Positions 1 through 6,753 of a stretch of 25,957 bases of DNA are shown in pieces (the stretch's first letter is position 1; each line of letters opens with the position of its first letter). Below the pieces are notes generated by a model. The model had not been told where the DNA came from. It did not search any database and was given only the letters and a program-made list of their open reading frames with translations. This DNA comes from a virus: positions 1 to 25,957 of IMG/VR virus record IMGVR_UViG_3300006920_000208. One strand, written 5' to 3'. The position numbers and the translations under genes are program-made.

Positions 1-1593
1 GATGCAAATGTAGTGTATGAGGACGGTGGTGAATACTGTTTCTCATGTGAGAGTTACAACGGTGTAACAGGAAAGAACGAAGAGAGAAGGGTACATACCA
101 TGTCATCAACAACAGCAAGCCAACATCAAGCTATGCTCAGTCGGGGTGGTATATATGCCATCGAAGACAGGTCAATCAGCCTTGAGACTGCACGTCACTA
201 TGGTGTGACACAGGAAGGAGGAAAGCACTTCTATCCTTACCACGACATCAACGGTAGCCACACTGCCAACAAGGTCAGGCACGTAGCCAACAAGAGCTTT
301 AATGCCGAAGGTACTATGCAGAAGTGTACACTCTTTGGTCAGCATCTGTTTGGTCAGGGTGGTAAGTACATCACCGTATGTGAGGGTGAGCTTGATGCCC
401 TATCTGCATTCGAAATGATGGGTAGCAAGTGGCCTGTAGTATCTGTACGTAACGGTGCACAGTCAGCAGTGAAGGACTGTAAGGAACAGTTTGAATACCT
501 AAACAAGTTCGAGAACATTGTGCTATGCTTCGACAACGACGAGGCAGGTAAGGCAGCAGCTCAACGTGTTGCCCAAGTGTTCGAGCCTAACAAGTGTAAG
601 ATTATGTCACTCACATACAAGGATGCCAACGAGTATCTGAAGAACAACAAACGTGAAGCATTCACCAAAGCATTCTGGGAGTCACGACCCTACACACCAG
701 CAGGTATTGTAAACCTTGCCAACTTCAGTGGCCTGTATGATACAGACAATCGTCAGACTGTACCGTATCCATACGAAGGATTGAACGACATGCTGTATGG
801 CATGAGGACAGGTGAGCTTATTACATTCACAGCAGGTACAGGTGCAGGTAAGTCCAGCATCATACGTGAGCTTGAACACCACCTACTCAAAAGCACAGAC
901 CACAACATCGGCATTGTATCTCTTGAAGAAAACTGTCCTCAAACTATCTTCCACCTGATGTCGGTCGAGGCCAACAAGAGAGTGTACATCGACGAGGTAC
1001 GTGCAACTATCCCACAGGAAGAGCTTGACCAGTACGAGAAGTTAACCGTAGGCACAGGTCGTCTGTTTGCCTTCGACCACTTTGGTTCCATTGGTACAGA
1101 TGAAATCATGTCCCGTGTTCGATACATGGTGAAGGCACTTGATTGTAAGTTCATTATCATTGACCACCTGTCCATCTTGGTGTCAGGCTTAGAGGGTGAG
1201 GACGAACGTCGTAACATCGACAAGATTATGACAATGCTACGTAGCCTAGTCGAGGAGACACAGTGTTGTATGCTGCTTGTATCCCACCTACGTAGAGCAA
1301 GTGGTGACAAGGGACAGGAGCAGGGAGCACAGATTAGTCTGTCACAGCTACGTGGTTCACACAGCATTGCACAGCTCAGTGATGCAGTGATTGCACTTGA
1401 ACGTGACCAACAGGCTAAAGATCCCATCGAAGCTAACACAACGTCAGTTCGTGTACTAAAGAATAGGTATGCAGGTGAGACAGGTATAGGTGCTTTCCTG
1501 TTGTACGACAAGGACACAGGTCGAATGAAAGAGATCAACGACCCAACACAGAGAGACGACTTTGATGTAGTAGATAAAGGAGATTACTTATGA
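1..1593 (+). CDS. T7 gp4-like primase-helicase, 5' end cut by window
   Basis: Bifunctional replicative primase and hexameric 5'-3' helicase acting at the phage fork. The frame is open from base 1 (first codons read D-A-N-V-V-Y-E-D), so the GTG at 13 is not the start and the N-terminus lies outside the window. The first visible element is the second half of a T7-type zinc ribbon (Y-C-F-S-C, bases 37-48), so the first Cys pair is missing. Numbering from base 13, the TOPRIM domain shows EGELDALS at 124-131 and the acidic FDNDEAG at 173-179. The DnaB/RecA-like helicase shows Walker A AGTGAGKSS at 274-282, Walker B FIIIDH at 380-385, SHLRR at 424-428, and a KNRYAGETG sensor/arginine-finger region at 483-491. 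It overlaps the next gene by ATGA. The family call is very secure; only the missing N-terminus is open. Confidence 0.96.
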   Translation, partial: DANVVYEDGGEYCFSCESYNGVTGKNEERRVHTMSSTTASQHQAMLSRGGIYAIEDRSISLETARHYGVTQEGGKHFYPYHDINGSHTANKVRHVANKSFNAEGTMQKCTLFGQHLFGQGGKYITVCEGELDALSAFEMMGSKWPVVSVRNGAQSAVKDCKEQFEYLNKFENIVLCFDNDEAGKAAAQRVAQVFEPNKCKIMSLTYKDANEYLKNNKREAFTKAFWESRPYTPAGIVNLANFSGLYDTDNRQTVPYPYEGLNDMLYGMRTGELITFTAGTGAGKSSIIRELEHHLLKSTDHNIGIVSLEENCPQTIFHLMSVEANKRVYIDEVRATIPQEELDQYEKLTVGTGRLFAFDHFGSIGTDEIMSRVRYMVKALDCKFIIIDHLSILVSGLEGEDERRNIDKIMTMLRSLVEETQCCMLLVSHLRRASGDKGQEQGAQISLSQLRGSHSIAQLSDAVIALERDQQAKDPIEANTTSVRVLKNRYAGETGIGAFLLYDKDTGRMKEINDPTQRDDFDVVDKGDYL

Positions 1594-2048
1594 TTAAAAC
1601 AACAAAGAGACCATTCGACAGAGCTTTGTACAACGCATCTGACCAGCCAGCAAGGAACGTGATTGTTTCCTACCTAACGAATAACGGTCACAAAATACTT
1701 GATACAAAAGAGGATTATAATGTTGACATCAAGAGCATTAAAGGAGATAATAAGTACTTCTCTGAGGTTGAAATCAAGTGGGGATGGAAGGGTGACTGGA
1801 ATCCTAGCTGGACAGAGATACGAATACCATATCGTAAACAGAGACTGATAGACAAGAAGGAGAAGGCAGACGAAAGCAGCTCATTCCTTAACTTCTATGT
1901 CATACGTAGTGACCTAGAGTATGCTTGGAGAATCAAAGACACTCTTATGATTGAGTCCGAGGTACGTGAGGCAAGTGGACGATACATCACAAAGGGTGAG
2001 CAGTTCTTTCACATTCCATACGAGAAAGCAGAGTTGATACAATTATGA
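1590..2048 (+). CDS. Hypothetical protein, possible PD-(D/E)XK nuclease fold
   Basis: A 152-aa protein of unknown function between the primase-helicase and the polymerase. Its start ATG overlaps the upstream stop (ATGA) and its end overlaps the polymerase start, so it is probably translated by coupling within the replication operon. I do not recognise the family with certainty. It has an acidic-then-ExK arrangement typical of restriction-endonuclease-like folds: V-D46-I-K, then F-S-E-V-E61-I-K63, followed by a basic R-K-Q-R stretch near 82-85. The rest is mixed alpha/beta with many charged residues and no signal peptide or membrane segment. What is seen is the motif spacing and the context; a nuclease role is inference. 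It could equally be a non-catalytic replication accessory protein. Confidence 0.75.
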   Translation: MIKTTKRPFDRALYNASDQPARNVIVSYLTNNGHKILDTKEDYNVDIKSIKGDNKYFSEVEIKWGWKGDWNPSWTEIRIPYRKQRLIDKKEKADESSSFLNFYVIRSDLEYAWRIKDTLMIESEVREASGRYITKGEQFFHIPYEKAELIQL

Positions 2049-3694
2049 AGCTAGTAGTAGACATTGAAACAGACAGCCTAGAAGCTACAAAGATATACTG
2101 TATCGTAGCTAAGGATATAGAAACAGATCGTATCTATACGTACAAGGAGGGGAGCCTACATCATGCTAAGTCATTGATTGAACAAGCAGATATACTTGTT
2201 ATGCACAACGGTGTATCCTTCGATGCACCTGTGTTGAAACGTCTACTAGATTGTAACATACCTCTAGCTAAGATACGTGACACACTTATCTTATCACAGA
2301 TGGCTGACCCCAATCGTGAGGGTGGTCACTCACTGGATGCTTGGGGTAAGTCACTAGGCTTTGCCAAGCTAGACTTCAAAGACTTCAGTGGGTATACTAC
2401 AGAGATGCTAAAGTATTGTATTCGTGACGTAGAGCTTACAGCTAAGGTATACAGTTCACTAGTACCAGTGATGACTAAGTTCTCACCACGTAGCATCAAG
2501 CTTGAGCATCAGATACGTGCCATCATTGACCAACAGGAAAAGAATGGTTTCACTCTTGATGTTCAATCTTGTATGCAACTTGTAGCTAGACTATCTGAAG
2601 AGTCACATGAAATCAGGCAGCAGCTACGTGTTACGTTCCCACCCATAACTGAGATACGTTACTCAGATAAGACAGGCAAACGACTGAAGGACAAGGTGAC
2701 TGAGTTCAACCCTGCTTCCAGACAACAGATTGCACAACGTCTTATGGACAGGGGATGGAAGCCTAGCAAACGTACAGACAAAGGTCACGTAATTGTAGGT
2801 GAAGAGATACTTGAAACGATTGACATGCCAGAGGCTAAGATCATTTCACGTTACCTCTTACTAGAGAAACGTATATCACAAATCAAATCGTGGATAGATG
2901 CAGTAAAGGAAGACGGTCGTGTACATGGTAGGGTGTTGACATTGAGAGCCGTGACAGGCCGTATGTCTCACACCTCACCTAACATGGCACAAGTACCTGC
3001 TGTGTATTCACCATATGGAAAGGAATGCAGAAGTGTATGGACTGTTGGTGATAATGGGTATACTTTATTGGGTAGTGATGCTTCAGGTTTAGAGCTACGT
3101 ATGTTGGCTCACTACATGAATGACCCTGACTACACCAAAGAAGTTGTAGAGGGTGACGTACACACAGCCAATCAACTGGCTGCTGGTCTACCCACCAGAG
3201 ACAATGCAAAGACTTTTATCTATGCCTTCTTGTACGGTGCAGGAGCTAGCAAGATAGGTAAGATAGTAAACGGTACAGCCAGAGATGGACAGGTACTGAT
3301 TGATAACTTCCTAGACAGAACACCAGCCCTAAAGAAACTAAGGGCTATGGTAGACAAACTATCTAGCAGAGGTTATCTTGTAGGTTTGGATGGACGTATA
3401 CTACACGTTCGTTCACAACATGCTGCACTCAACCTACTGCTACAGGGTGCAGGAGCAATTGTGTGTAAGGAATGGTTGAAACATATAACCATCGAGGCAC
3501 ACAAACGTAAGCTAGACTACAAGCTAGTGGCTAGCATACACGACGAATACCAGTTCGAAGTCAATCAGCAACATGCAGAGGAGCTTGGACAGGTTACTAA
3601 GTGGGCAATGAAAGAAACTGAGAAGTCTCTTTTAGTTAAGTGTCCACTAGATAGTGAGTACAAGACAGGTAAATCTTGGGACTTAACTCACTAG
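2045..3694 (+). CDS. Family A DNA polymerase, T7 gp5-like, with 3'-5' exonuclease
   Basis: Replicative DNA polymerase of 549 aa, shorter than T7 gp5 (about 700 aa). The N-terminal proofreading domain is intact: Exo I D6-I-E8, Exo II HN(54-55) through F-D60, Exo III Y124xxxD128. The polymerase domain shows motif A with D345 (DASGLELR), motif B/O-helix R385-D-N-A-K389 through Y-G-A-G, and motif C H499-D500-E501. In the O helix the residue equivalent to E. coli Pol I Phe762 is Tyr393, as in T7. The stretch 180-270 has no obvious long insertion, so the T7 thioredoxin-binding loop may be reduced. No DnaJ-like insert, as reported for the HMO-2011 polymerase, is visible. The start overlaps the upstream stop by 4 bases. 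Confidence 0.97.
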   Translation: MKLVVDIETDSLEATKIYCIVAKDIETDRIYTYKEGSLHHAKSLIEQADILVMHNGVSFDAPVLKRLLDCNIPLAKIRDTLILSQMADPNREGGHSLDAWGKSLGFAKLDFKDFSGYTTEMLKYCIRDVELTAKVYSSLVPVMTKFSPRSIKLEHQIRAIIDQQEKNGFTLDVQSCMQLVARLSEESHEIRQQLRVTFPPITEIRYSDKTGKRLKDKVTEFNPASRQQIAQRLMDRGWKPSKRTDKGHVIVGEEILETIDMPEAKIISRYLLLEKRISQIKSWIDAVKEDGRVHGRVLTLRAVTGRMSHTSPNMAQVPAVYSPYGKECRSVWTVGDNGYTLLGSDASGLELRMLAHYMNDPDYTKEVVEGDVHTANQLAAGLPTRDNAKTFIYAFLYGAGASKIGKIVNGTARDGQVLIDNFLDRTPALKKLRAMVDKLSSRGYLVGLDGRILHVRSQHAALNLLLQGAGAIVCKEWLKHITIEAHKRKLDYKLVASIHDEYQFEVNQQHAEELGQVTKWAMKETEKSLLVKCPLDSEYKTGKSWDLTH

Positions 3695-3707
3695 TTAAAA
3701 AAAGATG

Positions 3708-3741
3708 TTGACATTCGATTGTGGATGTGGCATTATATAAT
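3708..3741 (+). promoter_or_regulatory. Sigma70-type promoter upstream of the SSB gene
   Basis: A perfect -35 box TTGACA (3708-3713) is followed after 17 bases by CATTAT (3731-3736), preceded by TGG, which makes an extended -10 (TGn). A better-matching hexamer TATAAT lies 5 bases further on (3736-3741) but at a 22-base spacing. It sits in the longest gene-free stretch of the window (3695-3840), between the polymerase stop and the ssb start. The expected transcript start is about 3743-3748, giving a leader of roughly 95 nt. Use by host RNA polymerase is inferred from the consensus. Confidence 0.6.
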
Positions 3742-3840
3742 GGCTGACTACATGAGTTAGTTAGCTCAATCAACATAGCAACCTACCCGTTACTATGTAA
3801 CATAAACCAAAACGAAAACCATATTTAGGAGATATAAAAC

Positions 3841-4290
3841 ATGACAGTTATTTCAGGAACAGCATACTGGGCACACGTACAACAACCTAACACAACATAC
3901 GAACCTGTTTACTCTATCGACATCATGGTCGATGAGAACAATCGTGCAGCCATCGAAGCTGATGGTATCCCAATCAAGAACAAAGGTGATGACCGTGGTG
4001 ACTTCGTGCAGATCAGACAGAAGGTAGCACGACGTGACGGCTCAGAGAACCCTGCACCAGTTGTTGTAGATGCCAACAAAGAACAAACCAAAGTTCTGAT
4101 TGGTAACGGTAGTAAAGTAAACGTACTATACACTCCCTACGAATGGAGCATGAACGGCAAGTCAGGTGTCTCACCTTTGCTGAAGAAAGTTCAAGTCGTT
4201 GATCTAGTTTCTTACGGTGAAGACTTTGACGTGGTGCAAGGTGGTTACGCAGAGACAGAGGACACAATGAATGACGAAGTGCCTTTCTAA
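3841..4290 (+). CDS. Single-stranded DNA-binding protein, T7 gp2.5-like
   Basis: A 149-aa protein that probably coats ssDNA at the fork and recruits the polymerase and helicase. It is rich in beta-strand-type sequence, with aromatic and basic residues in the body. It ends in an acidic tail closed by a phenylalanine (D-T-M-N-D-E-V-P-F), the hallmark of gp2.5-type and bacterial SSB C-termini that bind partner proteins. The size is close to that of the phage family. The start is fixed by a clear AGGAG-type ribosome-binding site about 10 bases upstream. It has its own promoter candidate and a 100-nt leader, consistent with a need for abundant product. Its place between polymerase and exonuclease supports the role. 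The assignment rests on tail, size and context rather than a full fold match. Confidence 0.82.
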   Translation: MTVISGTAYWAHVQQPNTTYEPVYSIDIMVDENNRAAIEADGIPIKNKGDDRGDFVQIRQKVARRDGSENPAPVVVDANKEQTKVLIGNGSKVNVLYTPYEWSMNGKSGVSPLLKKVQVVDLVSYGEDFDVVQGGYAETEDTMNDEVPF

Positions 4291-4304
4291 TATAGGCTAA
4301 CAAC

Positions 4305-4384
4305 ACGGGGGGAACATAAGAAGTCGGTTCCCGAAGGCAGATAAGGAGGGCTGGGTACTCTGCCACATTTATAGGAGAATACTA
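4305..4384 (+). other. Structured gene-free leader with two tandem hairpins
   Basis: The 94-base gap after ssb can fold into two adjacent stem-loops. The first pairs 4310-4315 with 4327-4332 (6 bp, 11-nt loop); the second pairs 4336-4341 with 4359-4364 (6 bp, 17-nt loop). Neither is followed by a U tract, so they are unlikely to be intrinsic terminators. The second loop contains a purine-rich GGAGGG-like stretch, and a separate AGGAG site lies just before the ATG at 4385. They may be an mRNA-processing or stabilising element. I could not match them to a known riboswitch. Confidence 0.35.
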
Positions 4385-4609
4385 ATGAGTATGATTGAAG
4401 ACACATTCTTTGCTGCCAACTTTGTATTCCTTTACTTTGCTATAGTAGGTTTCATTCTAGGATGGATGATGCCAAGGGGCAGGTACTTGAAATACTTACA
4501 GTTAAAGTTCTTCAAGATTCTGCACAACTTCTTTGCAGACGAAGAGGAATACATACAACACAAGGTGGAACGAATTAAACAAGTAACTAAACCATATAGG
4601 AAAAAGTAA
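4385..4609 (+). CDS. Small single-pass membrane protein, unknown function
   Basis: A 74-aa protein of unknown function. Residues 9-29 form one strongly hydrophobic segment (phenylalanine, isoleucine and glycine rich, ending in a Met-Met-Pro turn). It is followed by a basic and aromatic stretch and a highly charged C-terminal tail (acidic 51-55, then lysine/arginine rich to the end). The charge pattern suggests the C-terminus stays in the cytoplasm. The start has an AGGAG site 9 bases upstream. Its stop overlaps the next small gene (TAATG). It sits among replication genes, far from the lysis cassette, so it is not an obvious holin or spanin. A membrane tether for replication or a host-modifying peptide is possible but not shown. 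Confidence 0.75.
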   Translation: MSMIEDTFFAANFVFLYFAIVGFILGWMMPRGRYLKYLQLKFFKILHNFFADEEEYIQHKVERIKQVTKPYRKK

Positions 4610-4755
4610 TGACTGACACCGACATCGTATTAATTTTAATAAGCATAACTACTTTTCTTTGTGTAACTTACACATACATTTTATTGAGAGAAGTAAATCA
4701 ATTCAAACAAACAGTTTCACAATGGATACAAGATGACACTGACAGAACACGGTAA
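4609..4755 (+). CDS. Tiny single-pass membrane peptide (48 aa)
   Basis: A 48-aa reading frame starting at the ATG that overlaps the previous stop (TAATG) and ending TAA at 4755. The translation has an acidic N-terminus (M-T-D-T-D), a hydrophobic segment at about 6-26 (I-V-L-I-L-I-S-I, then more Ile/Leu/Tyr), and a polar tail rich in Gln, Asp and Arg. Reality is supported by the coupled start, the absence of any other gene here, and the membrane-protein character shared with its upstream neighbour. Function unknown. The two may act as a pair. Confidence 0.6.
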   Translation: MTDTDIVLILISITTFLCVTYTYILLREVNQFKQTVSQWIQDDTDRTR

Positions 4756-4894
4756 GAAACTAGATCAGTGCCTCTGGGTGCTGAAGTACTTTGGTACTGT
4801 AGAACAAAGAGAGTACTACAAGAACAACAAATCTTACCTTCAGTGGGTAAGTCAATGTGAACAAGTTATAGAATCAAACAGATTGGGATATTAA
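4733..4894 (+). CDS. Small hypothetical protein (53 aa)
   Basis: A 53-aa reading frame from ATG 4733, overlapping the preceding small gene by 23 bases in another frame and ending TAA one base before the exonuclease ATG at 4896. The translation is soluble-looking and rich in Gln, Lys, Tyr and Trp, with two cysteines (Cys13 and Cys42). I do not recognise it. Its exact fit between two genes without leaving a gap is the main argument that it is translated. No strong ribosome-binding site is visible, so coupling would be needed. Confidence 0.5.
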   Translation: MTLTEHGKKLDQCLWVLKYFGTVEQREYYKNNKSYLQWVSQCEQVIESNRLGY

Positions 4895-4895
4895 A

Positions 4896-5750
4896 ATGAA
4901 AACTATCGACACTCTAGTAACAGACATATATGAGACACTTGAGCAGGGTGTCGATACGAGCCGAGCAGACGTGCAGGATCTTCTTGAAGAGTTCGGGAAG
5001 GATGCACAGGCTGCCGTAGCCATGATGCTTAGGGAGGGAAAACGTGAAGGTAAACAAAACCTACGGCTCTCTCAAATCGGTAAGCCAGACCGTCAAATCT
5101 GGTACGGGCTTCATGGTGCAAAGGAAGAGCCTCTAACTGGACAGACCCGAATCAAGTTCCTCATGGGTCACCTATTGGAGGCTCTTCTAATTGCTCTGAC
5201 TAAGGCAGCAGGGCACACAGTAGAAGATGCACAGGGAGAGGTAGTAGTTGAGGGTGTGTTAGGCCATCAGGATTGTATCATTGATGGTGTACTGACCGAC
5301 ATCAAGACTGCTTCTTCATATGCCTTCAAGAAATTTAAAGAAGGTACGTTGTCTGACAATGATCCATTCGGTTACATAGCACAGATCAGTGCCTATGCTA
5401 CGAAGAATGATCGTAAGGAAGCAGCCTTCTTTGCTATCGACAAGAACAACTCAGAGCTTACAGTGTTGAAGGTACATGAGATGGAGATGATTGATGCTCC
5501 TGCCCGTGTACGTGAACTAAAGAAAGTAAAAGAGATGGACTTCCCACCTGCCCGTTGCTACAAGGATGAGCCAGATGGTGCATCAGGTAACCGTAAGCTT
5601 GCAATAGGCTGTGTGTTTTGTAGCTACAAGAAAGACTGTTGGGCAGATGCTAACAATGGTAAGGGGCTACGTGGATTCCAGTACAGCAATGGAGTACGTT
5701 ACTTAACAAACGTAGGTAAGGTTCCAAACGTAGACGAAATAGAATTATAA
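4896..5750 (+). CDS. RecB/Cas4-like PD-(D/E)XK exonuclease with four-cysteine cluster
   Basis: A 284-aa nuclease that probably does the job of the T7 gp6 exonuclease: degrading host DNA, trimming ends and removing primers. The nuclease core shows G-H-L-L-E95, then D130 five residues before D135-I-K137 (the D-x-K catalytic strand), and Q163-I-S-A-Y167, which matches RecB-type motif III (Qxx.Y). At the C-terminus are Cys221, Cys239, Cys242 and Cys248 (C-x2-C-x5-C). This arrangement recalls the Fe-S cluster of Cas4/AddB-type nucleases, although here all four cysteines lie C-terminal to the core, so zinc is also possible. It ends in TAATG overlap with endonuclease I, with which it would act in recombination and host DNA breakdown. 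Confidence 0.85.
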   Translation: MKTIDTLVTDIYETLEQGVDTSRADVQDLLEEFGKDAQAAVAMMLREGKREGKQNLRLSQIGKPDRQIWYGLHGAKEEPLTGQTRIKFLMGHLLEALLIALTKAAGHTVEDAQGEVVVEGVLGHQDCIIDGVLTDIKTASSYAFKKFKEGTLSDNDPFGYIAQISAYATKNDRKEAAFFAIDKNNSELTVLKVHEMEMIDAPARVRELKKVKEMDFPPARCYKDEPDGASGNRKLAIGCVFCSYKKDCWADANNGKGLRGFQYSNGVRYLTNVGKVPNVDEIEL

Positions 5751-6154
5751 TGGGTTTCAAAAGAAAAAAATATAATCACAGTTACAAATCTAATTCTGAA
5801 AAGAGTGCAGCCGACCAGCTATCAAGTAAGAAAATAAAGTTTGAGTATGAAACATTAAAGCTACCTTACGTCTGGAGTGAAGACAAGAACTACATCCCAG
5901 ACTTTATCCTACCCAATGGTGTGATACTAGAAGTAAAGGGACGGTTTATGATTGAGGATAGAAAGAAACATCTATTCATTAAGTCAACCTACCCTGAGCT
6001 AGACATCAGGTTCGTGTTTGATAATCCATACAGGAAGTTATACAAGGGTGGTAAGATGACCTATGCAGATTGGTGTGACAAACACAAATACATTTACTGT
6101 AAATTAGGTGACGGCATCCCACAGGATTGGCTTGACAAACAGGATGCAAAGTAG
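5750..6154 (+). CDS. Endonuclease I (Holliday-junction resolvase), T7 gp3-like
   Basis: Junction-resolving endonuclease of 134 aa (T7 gp3 is 149 aa). It cleaves branched phage DNA before packaging and contributes to host DNA breakdown. The catalytic set of T7 endonuclease I is present in order and spacing: Glu17 on the first helix, Asp51 in Y-I-P-D-F, and Glu61-V-Lys63. The following D-R-K-K-H and P-E-L-D-I-R stretches and the K-L-Y-K-G near 97-100 are also family signatures. The start overlaps the exonuclease stop as TAATG. The C-terminal codons overlap the next gene. It probably acts as a domain-swapped dimer, as in T7 (family knowledge). Confidence 0.95.
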   Translation: MGFKRKKYNHSYKSNSEKSAADQLSSKKIKFEYETLKLPYVWSEDKNYIPDFILPNGVILEVKGRFMIEDRKKHLFIKSTYPELDIRFVFDNPYRKLYKGGKMTYADWCDKHKYIYCKLGDGIPQDWLDKQDAK

Positions 6155-6476
6155 TAATATCAATATCATACTGGATGAGTTTCGTCCAGACGAGTCGTCA
6201 CCTGAACGTACACTATTCCTATGTGTATTACTTCAGGCACTACTAGATGCAACCAAACAATGTTATAAGGGTGAGCCGACTGAATCAAAGATAGATAGGG
6301 ACAGAGCTACGGCTTGGTTCTTTGCTTCATACGGCACAACTGCAAAGGATTTCGAAGAGGTATGTAGTCATGCAGGGGTTGACCCAGACTACATGAGAGA
6401 CTATGCTTTTAAAGTATTAAAATCAGGAGAGATAGAATATGTTAGAAAAAGAATCAATGCAATCCTCGGACACTGA
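6144..6476 (+). CDS. Conserved phage hypothetical protein
   Basis: A 110-aa protein of unknown function. The frame also has an ATG at 6108, but that would lie deep inside endonuclease I. The ATG at 6144 follows an AGG-type site and overlaps the upstream stop by only 11 bases, so I prefer it. The centre carries A-W-F-F-A-S-Y followed by D-F-E-E-V-C and A-G-V-D-P-D-Y-M-R. This WF...DFxxVCxxAGxxP pattern is, to my recollection, common in small proteins of alphaproteobacterial phages of no assigned role. It is probably all-helical, and the C-terminal half has the look of a helix-turn-helix. Placement between a nuclease and DUF3310 suggests a DNA-metabolism accessory or regulator; this is inference. 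Confidence 0.75.
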   Translation: MQSSNINIILDEFRPDESSPERTLFLCVLLQALLDATKQCYKGEPTESKIDRDRATAWFFASYGTTAKDFEEVCSHAGVDPDYMRDYAFKVLKSGEIEYVRKRINAILGH

Positions 6477-6720
6477 CGGATATGAGTTGTTCGGGGACAT
6501 GATGGATGGGGATGCAGTAAACAACCCATCACACTACAATGCTAAGGGTGTCGAGGCTATTGTAGCTATCGAAGCCAGTATGTCAGACGAAGAGTTCAGA
6601 GGTTATCTAAAGGGTAACTGTATGAAGTATATGTGGAGATACAACTACAAGGGCAAGCCTGTAGAAGACTTGCAAAAAGCACAGTGGTATCTCAATAAGC
6701 TTATTGCATCTGTAGAATAA
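6439..6720 (+). CDS. DUF3310 protein (relative of the T7 gp1.7 C-terminus)
   Basis: A 93-aa protein with the DUF3310 signature: V-N-N-P-S-H-Y near 28-34, then G-N-C-M-K-Y-M-W-R-Y, then D-L-Q-K-A-Q-W-Y-L in the C-terminal helix. In T7, DUF3310-type sequence forms part of gp1.7, a thymidylate/nucleotide kinase, so a link to dNTP supply is reasonable. This protein is much shorter and shows no P-loop, so kinase activity is not supported. The start ATG 6439 has GGAGA at a good distance and overlaps the previous gene. ATG 6457 is an alternative. It sits directly upstream of the thyX/RNR block, in line with a nucleotide role. Confidence 0.85.
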   Translation: MLEKESMQSSDTDGYELFGDMMDGDAVNNPSHYNAKGVEAIVAIEASMSDEEFRGYLKGNCMKYMWRYNYKGKPVEDLQKAQWYLNKLIASVE

Positions 6721-6732
6721 GTATAGTATAAT
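6704..6732 (+). promoter_or_regulatory. Candidate sigma70-type promoter for the nucleotide block
   Basis: A perfect TATAAT (6727-6732) lies 17 bases after TTGCAT (6704-6709), which keeps the important TTG of a -35 box. The -35 lies in the end of the DUF3310 gene and the -10 just past its stop. Transcription would begin near 6739, leaving a leader of only about 15 nt before thyX, whose ribosome-binding site is weak (GGA). Confidence 0.45.
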
Positions 6733-6753
6733 TCAAACTCTTGGACATTTGAA

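Noticed and set aside
13-15. GTG at 13 as start of the primase-helicase
   Set aside because: The frame is open to base 1 and the zinc-ribbon cysteines follow at once, so the true start is upstream of the window.
939-1538. 199-aa minus-strand frame inside the primase-helicase
   Set aside because: It lies wholly opposite the helicase domain, has Ser/Arg/Cys-rich shadow composition and no ribosome-binding site context.
3682-3704. TTAACT/AGTTAA hairpin at the polymerase stop
   Set aside because: It is followed by A residues, not T, on the plus strand, and the T tract on the minus strand lies on the wrong side, so it is not an intrinsic terminator.
3757-3776. tRNA-like D-arm stretch (TTAGCTCAATCAAC) in the ssb leader
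   Set aside because: No acceptor stem, anticodon arm or GTTCGAATC-type T-arm can be found around it.
6108-6143. Upstream ATG 6108 for the 110-aa protein
   Set aside because: It would extend 47 bases into endonuclease I, while ATG 6144 is better placed and gives the conserved-looking N-terminus.
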